A stretch of DNA of 64,000 nucleotides from Cyclina sinensis (lineage: Eukaryota > Mollusca > Bivalvia > Venerida > Veneridae): positions 1,302,001-1,366,000 of the forward strand of contig JAAONU010000017.1 of NCBI GenBank assembly GCA_012932295.1, in the 5' to 3' direction. The translations under genes and the position numbers were made by a program. The notes under the pieces are model-generated. The model did no database searches. It was not told where the DNA came from and saw only the letters and a program-made list of their open reading frames with translations. The first letter of the stretch is position 1. The number at the start of each line of letters is the position of its first letter. Positions 12,101 to 27,000 of the stretch are shown here, piece by piece.

Positions 12101-14970
12101 GTAACTTCCCGGAGTCATCCCTCTAATACCTATCATATGTAATAACACCAAATATCTTTTGCAGATAAAATTCTCAAGCTAGAAATGTCCACTGGACATA
12201 ATGCCTACTTTATTTCACTTACGTCTGGTTATAGCAGCCTATCATAATCTTCTATGTCCAGCAAAGGGAGGTAACTCTATATCACACCCTCTAAATAAAA
12301 ATCTATTCCATTTAAACAAATCTGGCTGGCATTAAGAAACATTCAACAACCTTCTGACACTGCATCCTATGTGACAGAGGTAGTAACTTGGATTATCTCC
12401 CTTTACTAATATATATATCAAACAGTTACTTACCCTGTCTTACAAATGTCTGGTTTACATCAAGCAGTATATCACAACCTTCGATGATCATGCGTTCTAT
12501 CGACAAGTTTTTACGAATATTCTCTGTCTCACTGACTTCATCATGCATAATCTGTAAAAAAAATGACAAGCAGATATTCATTACATAACAATTAATATTT
12601 TCAAAATTTATATGACCCTTGAGACTGCAGATTCCGTATTCTGTATTCAATAAATCTGCTTGTATTTAATCTGTATCTCATGTTAAGCATGGTATCATAG
12701 CTGTATGACATAATAATCATTCTTTATAATTTAAGAATCTTACTTACCTATTCATTATGTAATTTCCAACATCATAATTGCACACAACAAGATTAATGAC
12801 ATTTATATACAGTGAGGTATGGACATCTATTTGTATTTCAGAAAAATTCATTATGCATATATAACAAAGCAGTATTATCTATGTCATTGGTTATGCATTC
12901 TGCCAATTGGACTTGAGGCCGCATCTCCCATGAGGTCAGTGATTACTCAACAAACTCATAAGATCCAGATGATCAGATTAACACATGCTCTAATATCCTT
13001 TTATACAGCAATATACAACAATTTCATACGAAAAAGATGAGTCCGTAGAAGAGAGGGCAGGTGCTGACTGGACCATTCCCCAAACAATTAAAAAAAACCT
13101 ACTGACACTTTTTTCAAGGGCCAAACCGGCAGCTAAGTAAAATATGAACTGTAAATTGTAAATTAAACTATCATACCCTACTGACACCCAAGCATCGTAA
13201 CACAATACGGAATCATGAAGTTAAGAATCGCATTTCATTGATTATATCTGATCAACACTTACAAAAAGCACGTGTAATGTGTAAAAGAAATATTTTTCTC
13301 CTTCCTTACCTTAGACAATTCCTCTAGTTTACTTTTGGCATATTCTAAACTGTTTCTCTCCACATGATCATGTGGTGTGTGTGCAAGCAGCTCGTGTAGG
13401 GTGATGATGTAGCGTGGTATCTGTCAATGAAACGTGACAGTCAAAATCGTATAAAACAAGCTGTTCAGTAAGTTTTCTAAGTAATTTCAACTAACACCCA
13501 ACACCTATCCGATCCTTTCTAAAGAGTATCTGGTTAATTTCATTATCACCAAGCCCTCATTTAAAATTAAGTTCACCAATGCATGATTATACATGGCGAG
13601 TTCATTGAAATGATATTGGGAATCACTTGACTCTTAAGGGATTTTTTTTGTGGACATTTTTTCTTTATTATTGTGTGCTATCTACTTCAAATTTTGTCTG
13701 GAAATAACAGCCTTTTTGATATTTTGCTATGTTTCTTTTGTTTAATAATCCTTCGTAACAACAGCATCATTTGATGTTTATATCAACAGTTTTCTTTTCT
13801 ATCACCTGAAGTCACAACTTCTAAACTGATCATTACAACACTTGATGAAATCTTTCTGGGGTTCTGCCAAGAATGTCGGCCAGTTTTGAATATGGAAGTC
13901 ACATTCACAATGTACTGAAGGCAACTGCAGTAAATTCTGAACTGCTGATTTGGAGGTTGTTTGTTTAAACATGACGAGAGGAGAGAGTCTCCAGTGTCTT
14001 TGCATAATCCATACTAATACTGCAAATACTGGTATGAAACAGTGGGACACTAGAAGTAAACAGTCATCAAGTGGTTTTGAAGAACTTCTTTAAAATGTAT
14101 GCATAAGTCAATGTTTTATTCTTCAAACACAACCTGACAGGCAAATTCAATGCTACAAAACTTCATTCCAATACTATATGACTAAAATTCAAGTGAACAT
14201 TTGTATCAAACAATGAAATAAGTGGAACTTTACTGTCAGAATCTTAACTTACTTGGTGCATAGGGTATGTAAGGAAGATCTCAAGAGTTCTAGCTTCACA
14301 TGCGGGTTTCTCCTCATAGCGTTTTAACAAGTTGTTAAATTCCGGTTTCTGTTTATACTCGGCCAGCACTTGCAGACTGTAGTGGTGGTTTCTCACATAT
14401 TCTTGGTATATACATAACATTGGCAACAACATGTCAAATAAATCACCTGGAAGTAAAGTTTACACCAGTTATATTAAGTCAGCAAAACCTGAAAATGAAA
14501 GAGACATTACATCTTTACAACATTACAACTTTGCAAAACTAAGTTATGTCTAAATCAAAGGGCAATAATGAAGTCATTCTGACACTTTGGAACCAAAATA
14601 ACAAAGTAAAATCTTTCAGGTAAAAATTTCATGTCTCTAGCGGTTACCATGAACCTTGGCAACCCAATATGATATCTTTTTTTTTTTTTTTTTTTTTAAA
14701 GATGTGTCTTATCTAAGGGAGCTCACTGCTACTCAAAACTTATTCAATGTTTACTCAGCTTTATCTCCCTTTGACTTTCTCTATCATTTATTCACTCTAC
14801 TGCAGCTAGATTCAATAGTATTTTGAAATCGAATTTGAATTCACACATTTAAGTAATCTTTCTAGAAACTGAAGAGACAATGTTCTTTACAGCTAAACAG
14901 CCTACTAAAAAATTATATTGAAAGAAAAAACAATTTAATTCATTCAATCTTTTGACTGCAAAGGTCATTG

Positions 14971-15001
<31 letters not shown>

Positions 15002-18000
15002 TAACACTAATAAAAATAATAACCTTTATTCAATGTCTTCAAGGTACATGTTAACAACAAACATAAGCTACAAAGCTTTAATAACTGGCTGCTTAGATGT
15101 TGGATGGTCTTATTGTGGGAAGAGACTGGAGTTCATGGAGAAACCCCAGCAATCTGATTGGATAACAACCTACTATTCCATGTATTTCCCAGGATGACAA
15201 CTGAGCCCAAATTGCAGTGGCAAAAAGTAAGTACACAAACTTTTCATAAGTTGACTTACCTAGAACTAGTGTAGGCCAGTTTTCCAGTCTTGCACACAGA
15301 CCTTTGAAGAAAATCTGATGCAAAAACAGCAAGGTCTCACTAAAAAAAGAAAAAAAAGAACACCAAAAGTTAACCCTGATTTACCGAATTTCTAAAATTG
15401 GACTTGCCCACCTTTCATTGTGGACAGTACCATTTTTAGAGGTTGTTGGTATTAATTTACTGAAAAATTGTCAACAGTTTGACTTCTGAGCAATATACAG
15501 ACTGAACTTGGTCTGTACTGGCGCAAAGGCAAATAAATGTCGCCAAGGAGACTAAACGGATACAAACTTTTCAAACAATACGAGTTACAATACTGATGGC
15601 TATTATTTTAATTTAACTTTATTTTTGCTTTGCTATGTTTTATAAAAAAAAGAGTGAAAAACGCATATCAGAAAAAACTACAGTCAGAAAACACTGCCTC
15701 CCTACACAGTTAAAAAGTAGAGGAAAAGACAGTATAAATTTTATATTGATCAACACCACAAACAATACATGAAAATGAGAACCTGCAGGGTTGCTGCCTT
15801 GAAACAGTCGATAAACTGATATGATAATAAGTTATCATGAAATAACAACAGATAACAATTATCTGTTGCTTAGTTCACCTGAGTGTAAACAATGGCATCA
15901 TAGGGCGGTTTGTTTGACTGCCAAATTATCATGGTAGAAAAGTATAAAATTTTCTGAGATATCCAACAGTGTTCTCAAAAAGCAACTTAAATAGCCCCTA
16001 GACATATCATTTTGAAAAAAAAAAAAACCTAAAACAACCATAAAGAAAGTACTGCTTTTTACAAAATCATATTTTGCTTGTATTTTGCAAATATAATAGT
16101 CACCCCTAATATAGCTCCAAATTAGGGACTAACAAAGTATAACTTTAAATAATTAAAGACCAACAGAATGTTACAAATTAGTTGTTTCACGCCCTATTCT
16201 TTAATCAAAACACATCTTATACCAAAATACAAATGTTCTGATTTGGTTCCCTGGCAATTATATGATTACTGGTAGGATCAATCTTATATCATTTCTTGTA
16301 CATATACTGATTTCGGAAACCTGAGGATATGGTCGTTTGAATCGTATTATATACATAACCTGATAAAGGTTTAATGGACAAATCCTAAACTAACTAACAA
16401 CAGAGCTCTGTGCATTGTAGTTTCAGATGAGGTCTTTAAAAATATTGAGCTTACAAGAGGGCTATAACATCCATGTATTTTGAGCACACTGGGCTCAAAT
16501 GAGCTAACAAGAGGGCAAAAACGTATGTGTATCATGAGCACACTGGGCTCAAATGAGCTAACAAGAGGGTTATAACGCATGTGTATCATGAGCACACTAG
16601 GCTCAAATGAGCTAACAAGAGGGCAAAAATGTCTGTGTATCATGACCACACTGGGCTCAAATGAGCTAACAAGAGGGTTATAACGTATGTGTACCATGAG
16701 CACACCGGGCTCAAATGAGCTAACAAGAGGGCAATATGTCTGTGTATCATTAGCACACTGGGCTCAAATGAGCTAACAAGAGGATTATAACATATGTATA
16801 TCATGAGCACACTGGGCTCAAATGAGCTAACAAGATGGTTATAACACATGTGTATCATGAGCACACTGGGCTCAAATGATCTAACAAGAGGATTATAAGG
16901 TATGTGTATCATGAGCACACCGGGCTCTAATGAGCTAACAAGAGGGCTATAACATCTGTGTATCATGAGCACACCGGGCTCAAATGAGCTAACAAGAGGG
17001 CAAAAATGTCTGTGTATCATGAGCACACTGGGCTCAAATGAGCTAACAAGAGGATTATAAGGTATGTGTATCATGAGCACACTGGGCTCAAATGAGCTAA
17101 CAAGAGGGTTATAACATCTGTGTATCATGAGCACACTGGGCTCAAATGAGCTAACAAGAGGGTTATAAGGTATGTGTATCATGAGCACACCGGGCTCAAA
17201 TGAGCTAACAAGAGGGCAAAAATGTATGTGTATCATGAGCACACTGGGCTCAAATGAGCTAACAAGAGGATTATAAGGTATGTATATCATGAGCACACTG
17301 GGCTCAAATGAGCTAACAAGAGGATTATAAGGTATGTATATCATGAGCACACTGGGCTCAAATGAGCTAACAAGAGGGTTATAACGCATGACTGTGTATC
17401 ATGAGCACACTGGGCTCAAATGCGCTAGGAAGAAAGCATTTCTGTCTTTATGCTAACTTCATGAAATACTTCAACAGAATGACAGTCATGGTTGAATAAA
17501 AGGGATTTTAAGACTGAATTCCCCATATGTCCATTTGACCAAAGCCATTTCTGCAAGCGGTCAATGTCAGATTGCTTCAAGTATAATGTATAAATGAAAG
17601 TAAGAAACAAACTACACTGTAAAATATATACATCTGAAGTAAAATTATACAGACAAACTTAAAACATGCAAAATGTGTTTTAAAAGAGCCTGACTTGTTA
17701 TGAAATTTACACCTATCATAAAACCATAAAACTGTCACTGTTGCCCGCGGCAATTATCGCCAATTAACTTGTAAACAAGTAAAAGTGTGCTTGATTTGCA
17801 GCCTGCCAATCGATTAAAGTTGACCGGCTCAAACTGTGAAATATAATATCATCGAAATCAAACTCCCCGCAGCAGTTACTTCCCCTGATCAGTACAGAAA
17901 ACAGTTAAAGTAGAAAAGCGTGACGTAACCGGTGCGAGGAGTTTGCATCTAAATAGGCGATAACTGTCGTCTGCTTAATTTCATTAAGGGCTTAATAGTA

Positions 18001-21000
18001 ATTGTAGTGGCTAGCTGCAGCACAAAGCACACTTTAAAATTAGGGATGTCAACGAATACCTAAATCGGTATCCGGATATCCGTATAGACTATTCGGATAC
18101 TATCCGGATACTCGTATAAAATCGACGACTATACGATCTCAATGTTCCAATTCCTATGCCAAGCATTACATTTGACGTCTGTTTTACATATTGTTCCGGT
18201 AATCCTAATACATGTGTTAAGACAGTTTTACAAAAATAATAACTGTCATTACGTGTAAATAAAGTTAATAAAACAAAGACATGTTGTTTACTGTTAATAT
18301 TTTCATCGTGTCTCTTGAAGTATATTTTCCCGCCAATACGCACGTGCGTTAAGTCTAAGTGTCTAACGAAAACGATATGCGTCCGTTTTTGGTTTTTTTT
18401 ATGGCATGGTCTGTCTTTGTTTTTTTTTAAAAAGAAAAATAAATTATACAATTTAGATATATCATTTAAAATCACCGTAGATCAAAACGCTGTTTTATTT
18501 ATATCCTCAAGTCTATGTCACATTATCGTTTTTGTATACCGGAACATGAATTTATGCAGCTTACGTGACTATGTGAGCGCCAACAAAATATCAAAAAACA
18601 AAGATTTCAAATGTGTCAGAAGTTTTAAATGGGTTTAATATTTTTGAATGGTTCAAAGTTTTTAATGCGAATGCTTTAGCAAAGAATGATTGTTTGACAT
18701 ATTAAAATCATAATGCTTGGTTCAGCAAATCGTTGATTGGATACATCATTTGAGTAATCACATTTTGATAGGACATTCTTTTATTAGTCTTGCATTAAAA
18801 CTATCATAGAATCATTTGCGGCAATTACTGTGAAACCCTTAATTGGCATGTTTGACACTGGTAATTGATTAACAAAGGGGCAAGATACTCTAGTATAGGT
18901 TATATAAACACCATAAACACCATGGATTAAAGTAATTGCTACACAATGGGATGTCGCGTAAGGTCCCAGCAGTTTGCAAGACGAATAAACACATTAAATG
19001 CGACAGATAGACGCTTTATCAATAAACCAATCAAAGGATATGCCTCCGGCGGTAAATAGACGCGATTATGTTTACGGTTATGAAATTGCAAAATTAATTT
19101 TGCCAGTGTTAGAATTTTTAAAATTTCAAAGTTAAATTTCACTGTTGTTTTTTTTTTTTTTTTTTTTTTTGGCTTTTTGTTTTTTGTTTTTTTTTCTGTT
19201 TTTTGTTTTTGTATACGAATATTCGGATACCAAATTTGTATCCGGATACCAACACCGTATCCGGATATCCGAGTACTCGGATACTCGCTGACATCCCTAT
19301 TTAAAATATCAGTGACAAGTTTGATGTTGTAAAATTAGCTCTAATTCTACTTTCCCTTTGAAAAACACATATTTTCGCGATGTCAACACTATCTCGGGGG
19401 GTGGGGCCCAGACCGACTGAGATTTCAAAATTTTAGGAGCCCTGGGTTCAACTGTGGTTGTGGGGTTTGAGTGCTAGACTTGCAATCCTAAGGTTGCTTG
19501 CTTGAACCTGTCTGAGGTCCAATGGCTTTCCATATTCCAAACTTTCAGCACGAGTACTGGCTTGGATCAAGGAAGCAGTTAACAAGTGGGATTACTATAA
19601 GTTGCAACCTTCTTTCCCAACCAATGGTATAATAATTAAAGTCAACTTTATTTTCAGTGGGTAACATAAATTAATTATCTGGTAAAACTGGCTGAAACCA
19701 AACCAGAAAAAAAGTAGGGTAAGACCAAACCAGAAAAAAGGTAGGGAAAACTGGTTGAAACCAAACCAGAAAAAATCATGGTAAAACTGGGAGAAACCAA
19801 ACTAATCATGTGACCCGAAAATGTACTCAGACTTACAGAAGTTTTAAGTAGGTAAAACTGCATTATTTCTTGCTATAACATTCTATTTTCAGACCAGTTG
19901 AAACTACTGTAATAAGTCTACTGATTATAAATTTTCTTAAATTTTTGCATTTGTGCAAGACCTAAATAAATTGGGAATTACAACAGATCTGAAAATTGGG
20001 TGAAAAGGACAAAATAACTTGGAGGTTTCTGAGAGAGAAATCGACAATGCAATTTAAACATATAAGATTCTCCTGGCAACATTTTATAAATGGCACACTA
20101 ACACTGACCACTTATGCCATTCAATTCTACTAAAAATAAAGAAAATCTGCTATAGTTAAGGTGCTATACCTGTTGAGAAATATAGAGTTGACGTCTTCAT
20201 GTGTTATAGGGGGCTTCTTTGAGCTTGCAGCCATTCTTAGCGGCCGTAGAAAACACGTGACCAGTGTAGATAACTGGCGATTATATTCTTCTTCACACTC
20301 CACCATGCTGAAATTTCCCAAAACATACATGTATGTTAATCGGCTCATGTATTAATGTACTAATTGTAAAATTGAAATCATTATTATCATTTTATCATCA
20401 TAAGCAGCAGAATCATCATCATTATATTCATCATCAACAATTTCATCATCATTCCCATCATTTTATTCCATCATTAACATCTGGTTATCATTATTCATCA
20501 TCATCTCGATCATCAACAACAACAAGTGCAACATCTATTTAATCATCATAATTAATGATTATATTTAAGAAATCAGTATTAACCCTGAACGTGCTGAAAT
20601 TTTGTAATGGATTTGCCCAGCTTTGGATTTGGAACAGTCCATTCAAGTTTACGGGATGTCAATATCAAAATTGAAAAATGGAGCTACCAACAGTAGAGAG
20701 CCTGGTCAGACTGCACGGATGTGCAGGCTGGCCTGGCTCTATACTGCTGGCAAAGGCTAATCACTTTCGGTTCCAGCATGTTAAGGGTTAATGAAGTCAG
20801 AAATGTTGAACAATAGCTTGTTTTTAAACTTATATTTTTGAATAATGAAACCTTTATCAGTAACAAATATGTATTCTTAAAAAAACTAATTCTATCGATC
20901 TACTTGAGCTTATTTACCGTTGGAACCAGTTGCCCATATGACCGACGCCCCCTGAAGAGATTAGTTATTTTATGTTATGGGGGTAGTGCAAGATACAGTA

Positions 21001-24000
21001 AGCATCCCATTCCAGAGAACCCCTGGTTCTTTTACATGCTTAGTGTGTAGCACTGATACATGGGACCTCTTTTTAACGTCTCATCCGAAAGACTGAATTC
21101 TATTCTAAATCTCTCTTTTATATAAACTCTGCCTTCTCAAGTGTGTCATTTTATTACACAGACATCTGTTTTCCTCATTTCTGTCAGAAGAAAGACACAC
21201 CACTTAAAGTCAGAAAGCATTTTGACATTCCTCGAAGAAAAATCTGAGACATTGCACGGAAAGCTAGATAGCAAAAGCACTAGAGATGTCTGGCAGAATT
21301 TTAACTTGAAATATCAAACCTGAAAATACCGTCCTTAGTGACGGCAAAATAGTTCTGTAACTTACAAAATATCAATTTCAGTTGATTGGTTTTAATTGTA
21401 TGCAGACAGCATTTATAATAAAAAAAAAATTATTCCGATTTTTCTTTTTTAAACAGTAGTTGTTTGAGCAATAATTAAGCACCCAAAATACAACTCTCCT
21501 AATTTATGCCAGAAGATTTTTCTAACCTTATTGAAGACACAATCCTTCTCCATTAATTTTACCCTTACCCTGCCTTCGTGACCACTGCAGACCAAGTTCA
21601 GCTTGCACATCAGTGCAATAAGCAGTTATATAAAAAAACAAAAAAATTAGAATGCCCAAGGACAGCATGTCCAGCCCGCCAATGGAAAGCCACCTATGTG
21701 GACGGGACAGGGAAATGGAAACTGTGGGAAGATGATGATGGAAGGACAAGCCAGGCCTATATGATGTCTCTTTCAGGGAGCATAACAAACGAATCACAGT
21801 TTTTTCAAATTCTTCCATGCATGGAGAAGTAATGGCCCAAACAAGGTCTATCATCAACAGTTTTGACCTTTGAGCTGTCACTGTGACCTTGACCTCTCAG
21901 CAAGGAATCTGGGTCTTGCACACGACACACCACCTCATCAAGGTGAACAAATGTGCCAAGGTATTTCAAAATCCTTCCATGCACAGAGAAGTTATGGCCC
22001 GGACAAGTCAATCAGGATGGACGCATGCATTGATGCATGCACATACATACACCCAACTGCAGTACCAAATGTGACAACTATGTCTAGCTATCTGCAAGTG
22101 GGCTCGACAAAAATGAATGCATAGTAACTGATGGCACAGAAAATATTCAATACACCTTCATGTCCAAGCCTGGGCAATTACCTTTGCACTACTTCAATCA
22201 AGTCAAAATAAAAATATTTCACTTTTGGCAACAGGCTGACAAAGTAATTCATAACAAAAACTAAATACATGTATGTCTCGACAGAATCTGAATGATAGCC
22301 TAAACCTGCTTCGAATTCTGTTTGATATGAAAACATAACAAATGGCATATTGTATTGTTTCTTTGATGAAAAGTATGGTTTTCTCACAGCAAGGCCTGAA
22401 TATTTCTATTTTTACCTAAATACAATACTATTGCGTTTTCTCATGCTCTCTGCGTGTGGAGAACGTATGTACAGCTCGACAATCTGCTTCCATCTGCGTC
22501 TGCACAACCAGCCTCGGAAAAAACTCTGCACCTGCAAAATATTGATTTGCAATTAAGTGCATGATTTCAAAACCTGTTCATCTATTGAAAACATCAGTCT
22601 GGAAAAGTAATTAGCGAATGAATCAGATTTTATTTGTCTATGGAAATCGAGAAGTTGCAAGTTAAATGTTGTCACATAAGTTGACACAGCGATGCAAACA
22701 TTTCCTGGTTTACAGTTATTATTCTTCAGTTCCAGTCAATGAATAAAACCTTTTGCAAATAACAAAGACCAGCGTTTATCAATGTCGGATATTCAAGCTT
22801 GTAACTTCGAATTATGTAGCATAATCATTTCCCTTACAAAATTTTGCACTTTTCATTTTTTTGCTAGAAAAAATAATTGTATAAATATCGAAATGGGAGA
22901 GACACTCCTTTCTTTTCTGGAATTCTACACTGGGAGAAAAGTCGTGCTCTTACTACAGATATCAAGGGTTGAAGGCAAAATACTTCTATGTGCTGTTTAA
23001 TATAGAAGCAGATAAACACTTTTTGCCTTCATCCCTTGATACAGTCAATCTTTTTAGGCCTAATCCTATAATTACAAGGCAGTGACAGACTGATTTTAGA
23101 CATAATTATACTAGAGACTGCATTTTTTCTCCAAGACTTAAGAAGTTTTCTATGTGCCTTCATGGCAAATTCAATAAAGATGAAAACAATACTGTCAATG
23201 CTACTTCTTTTCTTCACTTTAGACCAAGCCTTGTTAGGTTCTAAATTGTTATGGTCAAAATAGCTCACAAAAGCTAAGTTATTACAGCCTTGGTATGATA
23301 ATTATTACACCTGGTTCCAAGTCCAGATGAAAACGGTTTGAAGGATGCATCATTGGTCAAGCCACAAGGTTGATCCATAAACTATTGCAAAAGGGTATTG
23401 TTGTTGTTTTTTTTTACCTCTACTTTCCCATGTTTTTACAATGCCTAACATCAACGTAACATTAAACTTTAAGGCATTTTCTAAAATCTGAGTAGCAGCT
23501 AACAAACTGTTGCCAAGGAAAGGCTTCAAGTTGGATGGCCCAGCACAACACTTTAGTAAAAACCTTCTTTAATTTTTTCACTTACCATATCATTAAACTT
23601 GGCCATCATAATGTGGTTTTGAGCATTCAACATTATGCTCTGTTACCAAAGGATTTAACAACTGGATCACTGAGCTGTGAATGCATTTTCAGTAAATGAA
23701 AGTTCTCGGCTGTTTCTCCCATATAGCAATGATCTCTCTCATAAAGCAATAACATGACCATAAATGGAGTCTCGTGAGAAATTAATAGAAATTGGTAAAA
23801 CTTGTTTTGCAACTGTGCTAAATTAATAAGAACAAATCAAGTTATGGTAAAGCTGTTCAGGATATGAGCATGTTCTTTTTTTCTTTTTTTTTCAGATCAA
23901 AATCATTCCAGTTCCTGACTGTAACAGTACATGCGATTGTACATAATTACGATAAATTTGTAAATTACCAAAAATGCCTAGCATTTTGTTTCACTGGAAA

Positions 24001-27000
24001 ATGGAATGTAAGTGGCCACAAAGGTTCACCTCTTGTAAAACACACTCAGTTGAGAAAAAAAACCTTAAGTTAGTAAAACTTCATCTATTTGCTAGTTTTG
24101 CTGTAACTAAACTTTAAGTTAGTTATAGTTAGTTTGCATGCACTATATATTTTACAACATATTTATTTTTAACTATAAACTAAACAAATACTCATCTATA
24201 AAATTCTATGGTTAATTTTACCTGCAAAAAAGTTAGTCTAAACATGCCCACACAAAGTCTTTTGGTGTTTCAACTTGTCCATATTTTTAGCAAAAGCCAA
24301 CAGCAAACTGGTTATTGTTAACTTACCAGAAAATATTAGAAATCTTTTAGATGGACTATTAAGCCAAATTTATTTAAATGCTTTGAGTTTTCAGTATGTT
24401 ATATACGGTAAATGCTGTAGACTGGTTTTAACATGTAACATAAAAAACTAATGTTACATATTTTAGCATCACATGAATGTTATTTTTTTTCAAAGCATTC
24501 CATTCTTACCTGCATTTTTATAACCAGTCTGAAATTTTAAAATTTGTAACAGATGAACATTACCAGTCTGAAATTTTAGAATTTGTAACAAATGAACAAA
24601 GTACAGTAAATTTCTACTGGCTTTAACCAGTTTATCTGAAAATAAGAATAAAATAAATACACTTATAACTTGTTAACTGGCTATCGGGGCATTTTGAATT
24701 ATACTGAATTGTAAAAAAAAAAACCTTACTTTTTCTGTTACAGTCTGTCTTCTACACTTTTTGTAACAATAAACCAAACATTACATTCCAACTTATATAA
24801 TTTTTAAATACATGATAAGATTTTTTTCAGGCAAACTTTTCCACAGACAAGATCACAGACTGTCAGACAAACAAGGTAACATTTAGGCCCCTCCCCTTCA
24901 ACTCCAATATTTAGCCACAACCCAAAAGCATCACAGGCAACAGACAAAATATTTTTAGTTTATATGAAGCTTCCGTATTCTTTTTAAGGTTTTAATAAAT
25001 TTCAGATCTGGCTGTTTCTATTGACTGGCAATTACAAAGCATTAGAAATGAGACAGTTTAACCATTACCTAAACATCTAAAATCGACTTGTCAATCTTTC
25101 AATTTGGAAAAAAATCCATTAAGTGTTAATGGGGATGCTTAATGAAAATTTATTGACTGAATGGCAAATAGTGCAGACCACTAATCAGTCTACATGGCTG
25201 TGCAGGCTAATCTTGGTCTGCACTGGTCGCAAAGGCAGAATCAACTGCCTCCGGCAGAGTAAGAGTTCAAGAAAAGAATGATAAAGTTTCCAGCTAGTTT
25301 TTCACAGAGAAAGAAGCAATCACGCAGATTCTAAGAGTGTCAAAACAAAAAAAAAAGTTTACAGTTGAAAGCAAGTTTTAATTGTAAGCATACTGGAGCC
25401 TATGAACTGGGCGCATATATGTATTATACATCGAGCATATACACAGTTTGTGTCTAATATTTCTGACATGCATAACATGTTTTGTGACAATATTAATGAT
25501 ACCTTTGTGTAACCTGAAAAGTGTTGGGATATAGACATTTGTGAGAAAATGAGTGAACTGAGGGAAAGAAAAAAGAAAAGATGGAACTCACGCCATTTTG
25601 AGCAAAAATTATCACTATTCTTCTGCTTTAGAAAAAAATGTGACAAAAACCTTCCTGAATATATGAAACTGAAAATAACATCTACAAATCAAAGACTGAA
25701 CGTGAAAAAGTGCTACCTATTTCTTTAGCTTGTATCAAACTTCTTGGAATTTACCCGCTGAAATCTAAAATAACTGTAACAGTCACTATTCTAGATTTTT
25801 AAACTACCATGAGAGGCTGAATCTGTACGACCCACATTTTCTCTAAATATAACTGCTGAATGCACTTACTGTAGGAGTTAGATGTATTTCTTATAAGATT
25901 AATAGTGGCATTAATTACCGTAAGACCTTAATTCCATAACTTAGTAAATTATTGCAAATACACTTGAACTCTGTTACTTTGAAATTCTCTTTATCATTAA
26001 ACTAGTTACAATGTGGCACAGTCTTGGCTCGCTAGTTCTAAATCTTACAGTTTACTGTATCCAAAGATATCCACAGTTAATATATTTCGGGACGTCAGTT
26101 GAATTCATGTTGTTGTTTTCAAATTTCTTCCATTATTTTTTACAAATTTAACTGTGCACTTGTAGATTTCTTACTGCATTTATCCTACTATTTGTAAAAG
26201 AAATTGTTTAAACAGTTAAGATGAAAAACAAATGTTTCACTTCATTTATTTTGTATTTGGTGGGTGGGGTAAAAACTGATGCTATTGTGTTATGACCTGT
26301 GTTATGGCTGAGAACTGTTTGAACCTGGACCCAGAACACCACCTTGTTAAGTGGCTAGAGTATATTGCAAGTTCATTTTTTCATCATTAAATAACAGTAA
26401 GATATATGAACCACACTTAATTTTATAACTAAATAAGTCAAAGACATCTTTTTGTAGAAAATGTTTAACCACAATATTCAAAGTCAAAGACATCTTCTTG
26501 TAGAAAATGTTTAACCACAATATTCAATGTTCAAATAGGACCATACCTGAATTTCATAATGGTAAATACCATATGCAATTTTTTTAAGACAAATAGTTCA
26601 TAATCATGAAAAAATCAATCAAGTTCTGAAAAGACTTATATTTCAAACCAAATTTCAAAACACCCAGTGTAAGTACTGTAAGATTCAAATGTCATGACCA
26701 AAATGTCAGTTATTCTTGTAACTGATATCAAATGTATCCTAAGATTTGATAATTTTTGCTCAGTGTCTACACAGTTCACAGAAAATCCTATAGAAATAAA
26801 GAAATTAAGATCTCTGAAATAAAGAGTGAAGAAAATCAAGAACTCTGAAATAAAGAGTGGAGAAAATAGGTCTGAAATAAGGACAGGTTTACACTCTCTG
26901 AGTAAATATCTCTCTTTATCTAGAGACAACAGTGGGTGACAAGGGTTAGCTTCCTGTAAATTTATACCCACGCCAACTTGTACACCAATGCCAGCTTTTT

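Larger units (their letters stand above)
5815..12433 (-). other. 6.6-kb intron of RasGRF
   Basis: Intron between exons I and J. It holds a 114-bp palindrome (6774-6887), a 51-bp minisatellite (8590-10165) and a 360-bp terminal-inverted-repeat element (11722-12081). The rest, about 5815-6770, 6890-8580 and 10170-11720, is AT-rich with scattered short frames and no coding signal I can support on either strand. Confidence 0.85.
15340..20169 (-). other. 4.8-kb intron of RasGRF
   Basis: Intron between exons E and F. It contains a short dispersed-repeat fragment (15486-15545), a 54-bp minisatellite (16440-17430), a hAT-type element (18041-19299), a possible tRNA-like repeat fragment (about 19440-19620) and a short tandem array (19675-19860). 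15550-16430 and 17430-18030 show nothing I recognise. Confidence 0.85.

Noticed and set aside
16371..17389. Minus-strand frames repeating [13 protein letters not shown]
   Set aside because: A direct result of the 54-bp (18-codon) minisatellite; no signal, domain or splice context.
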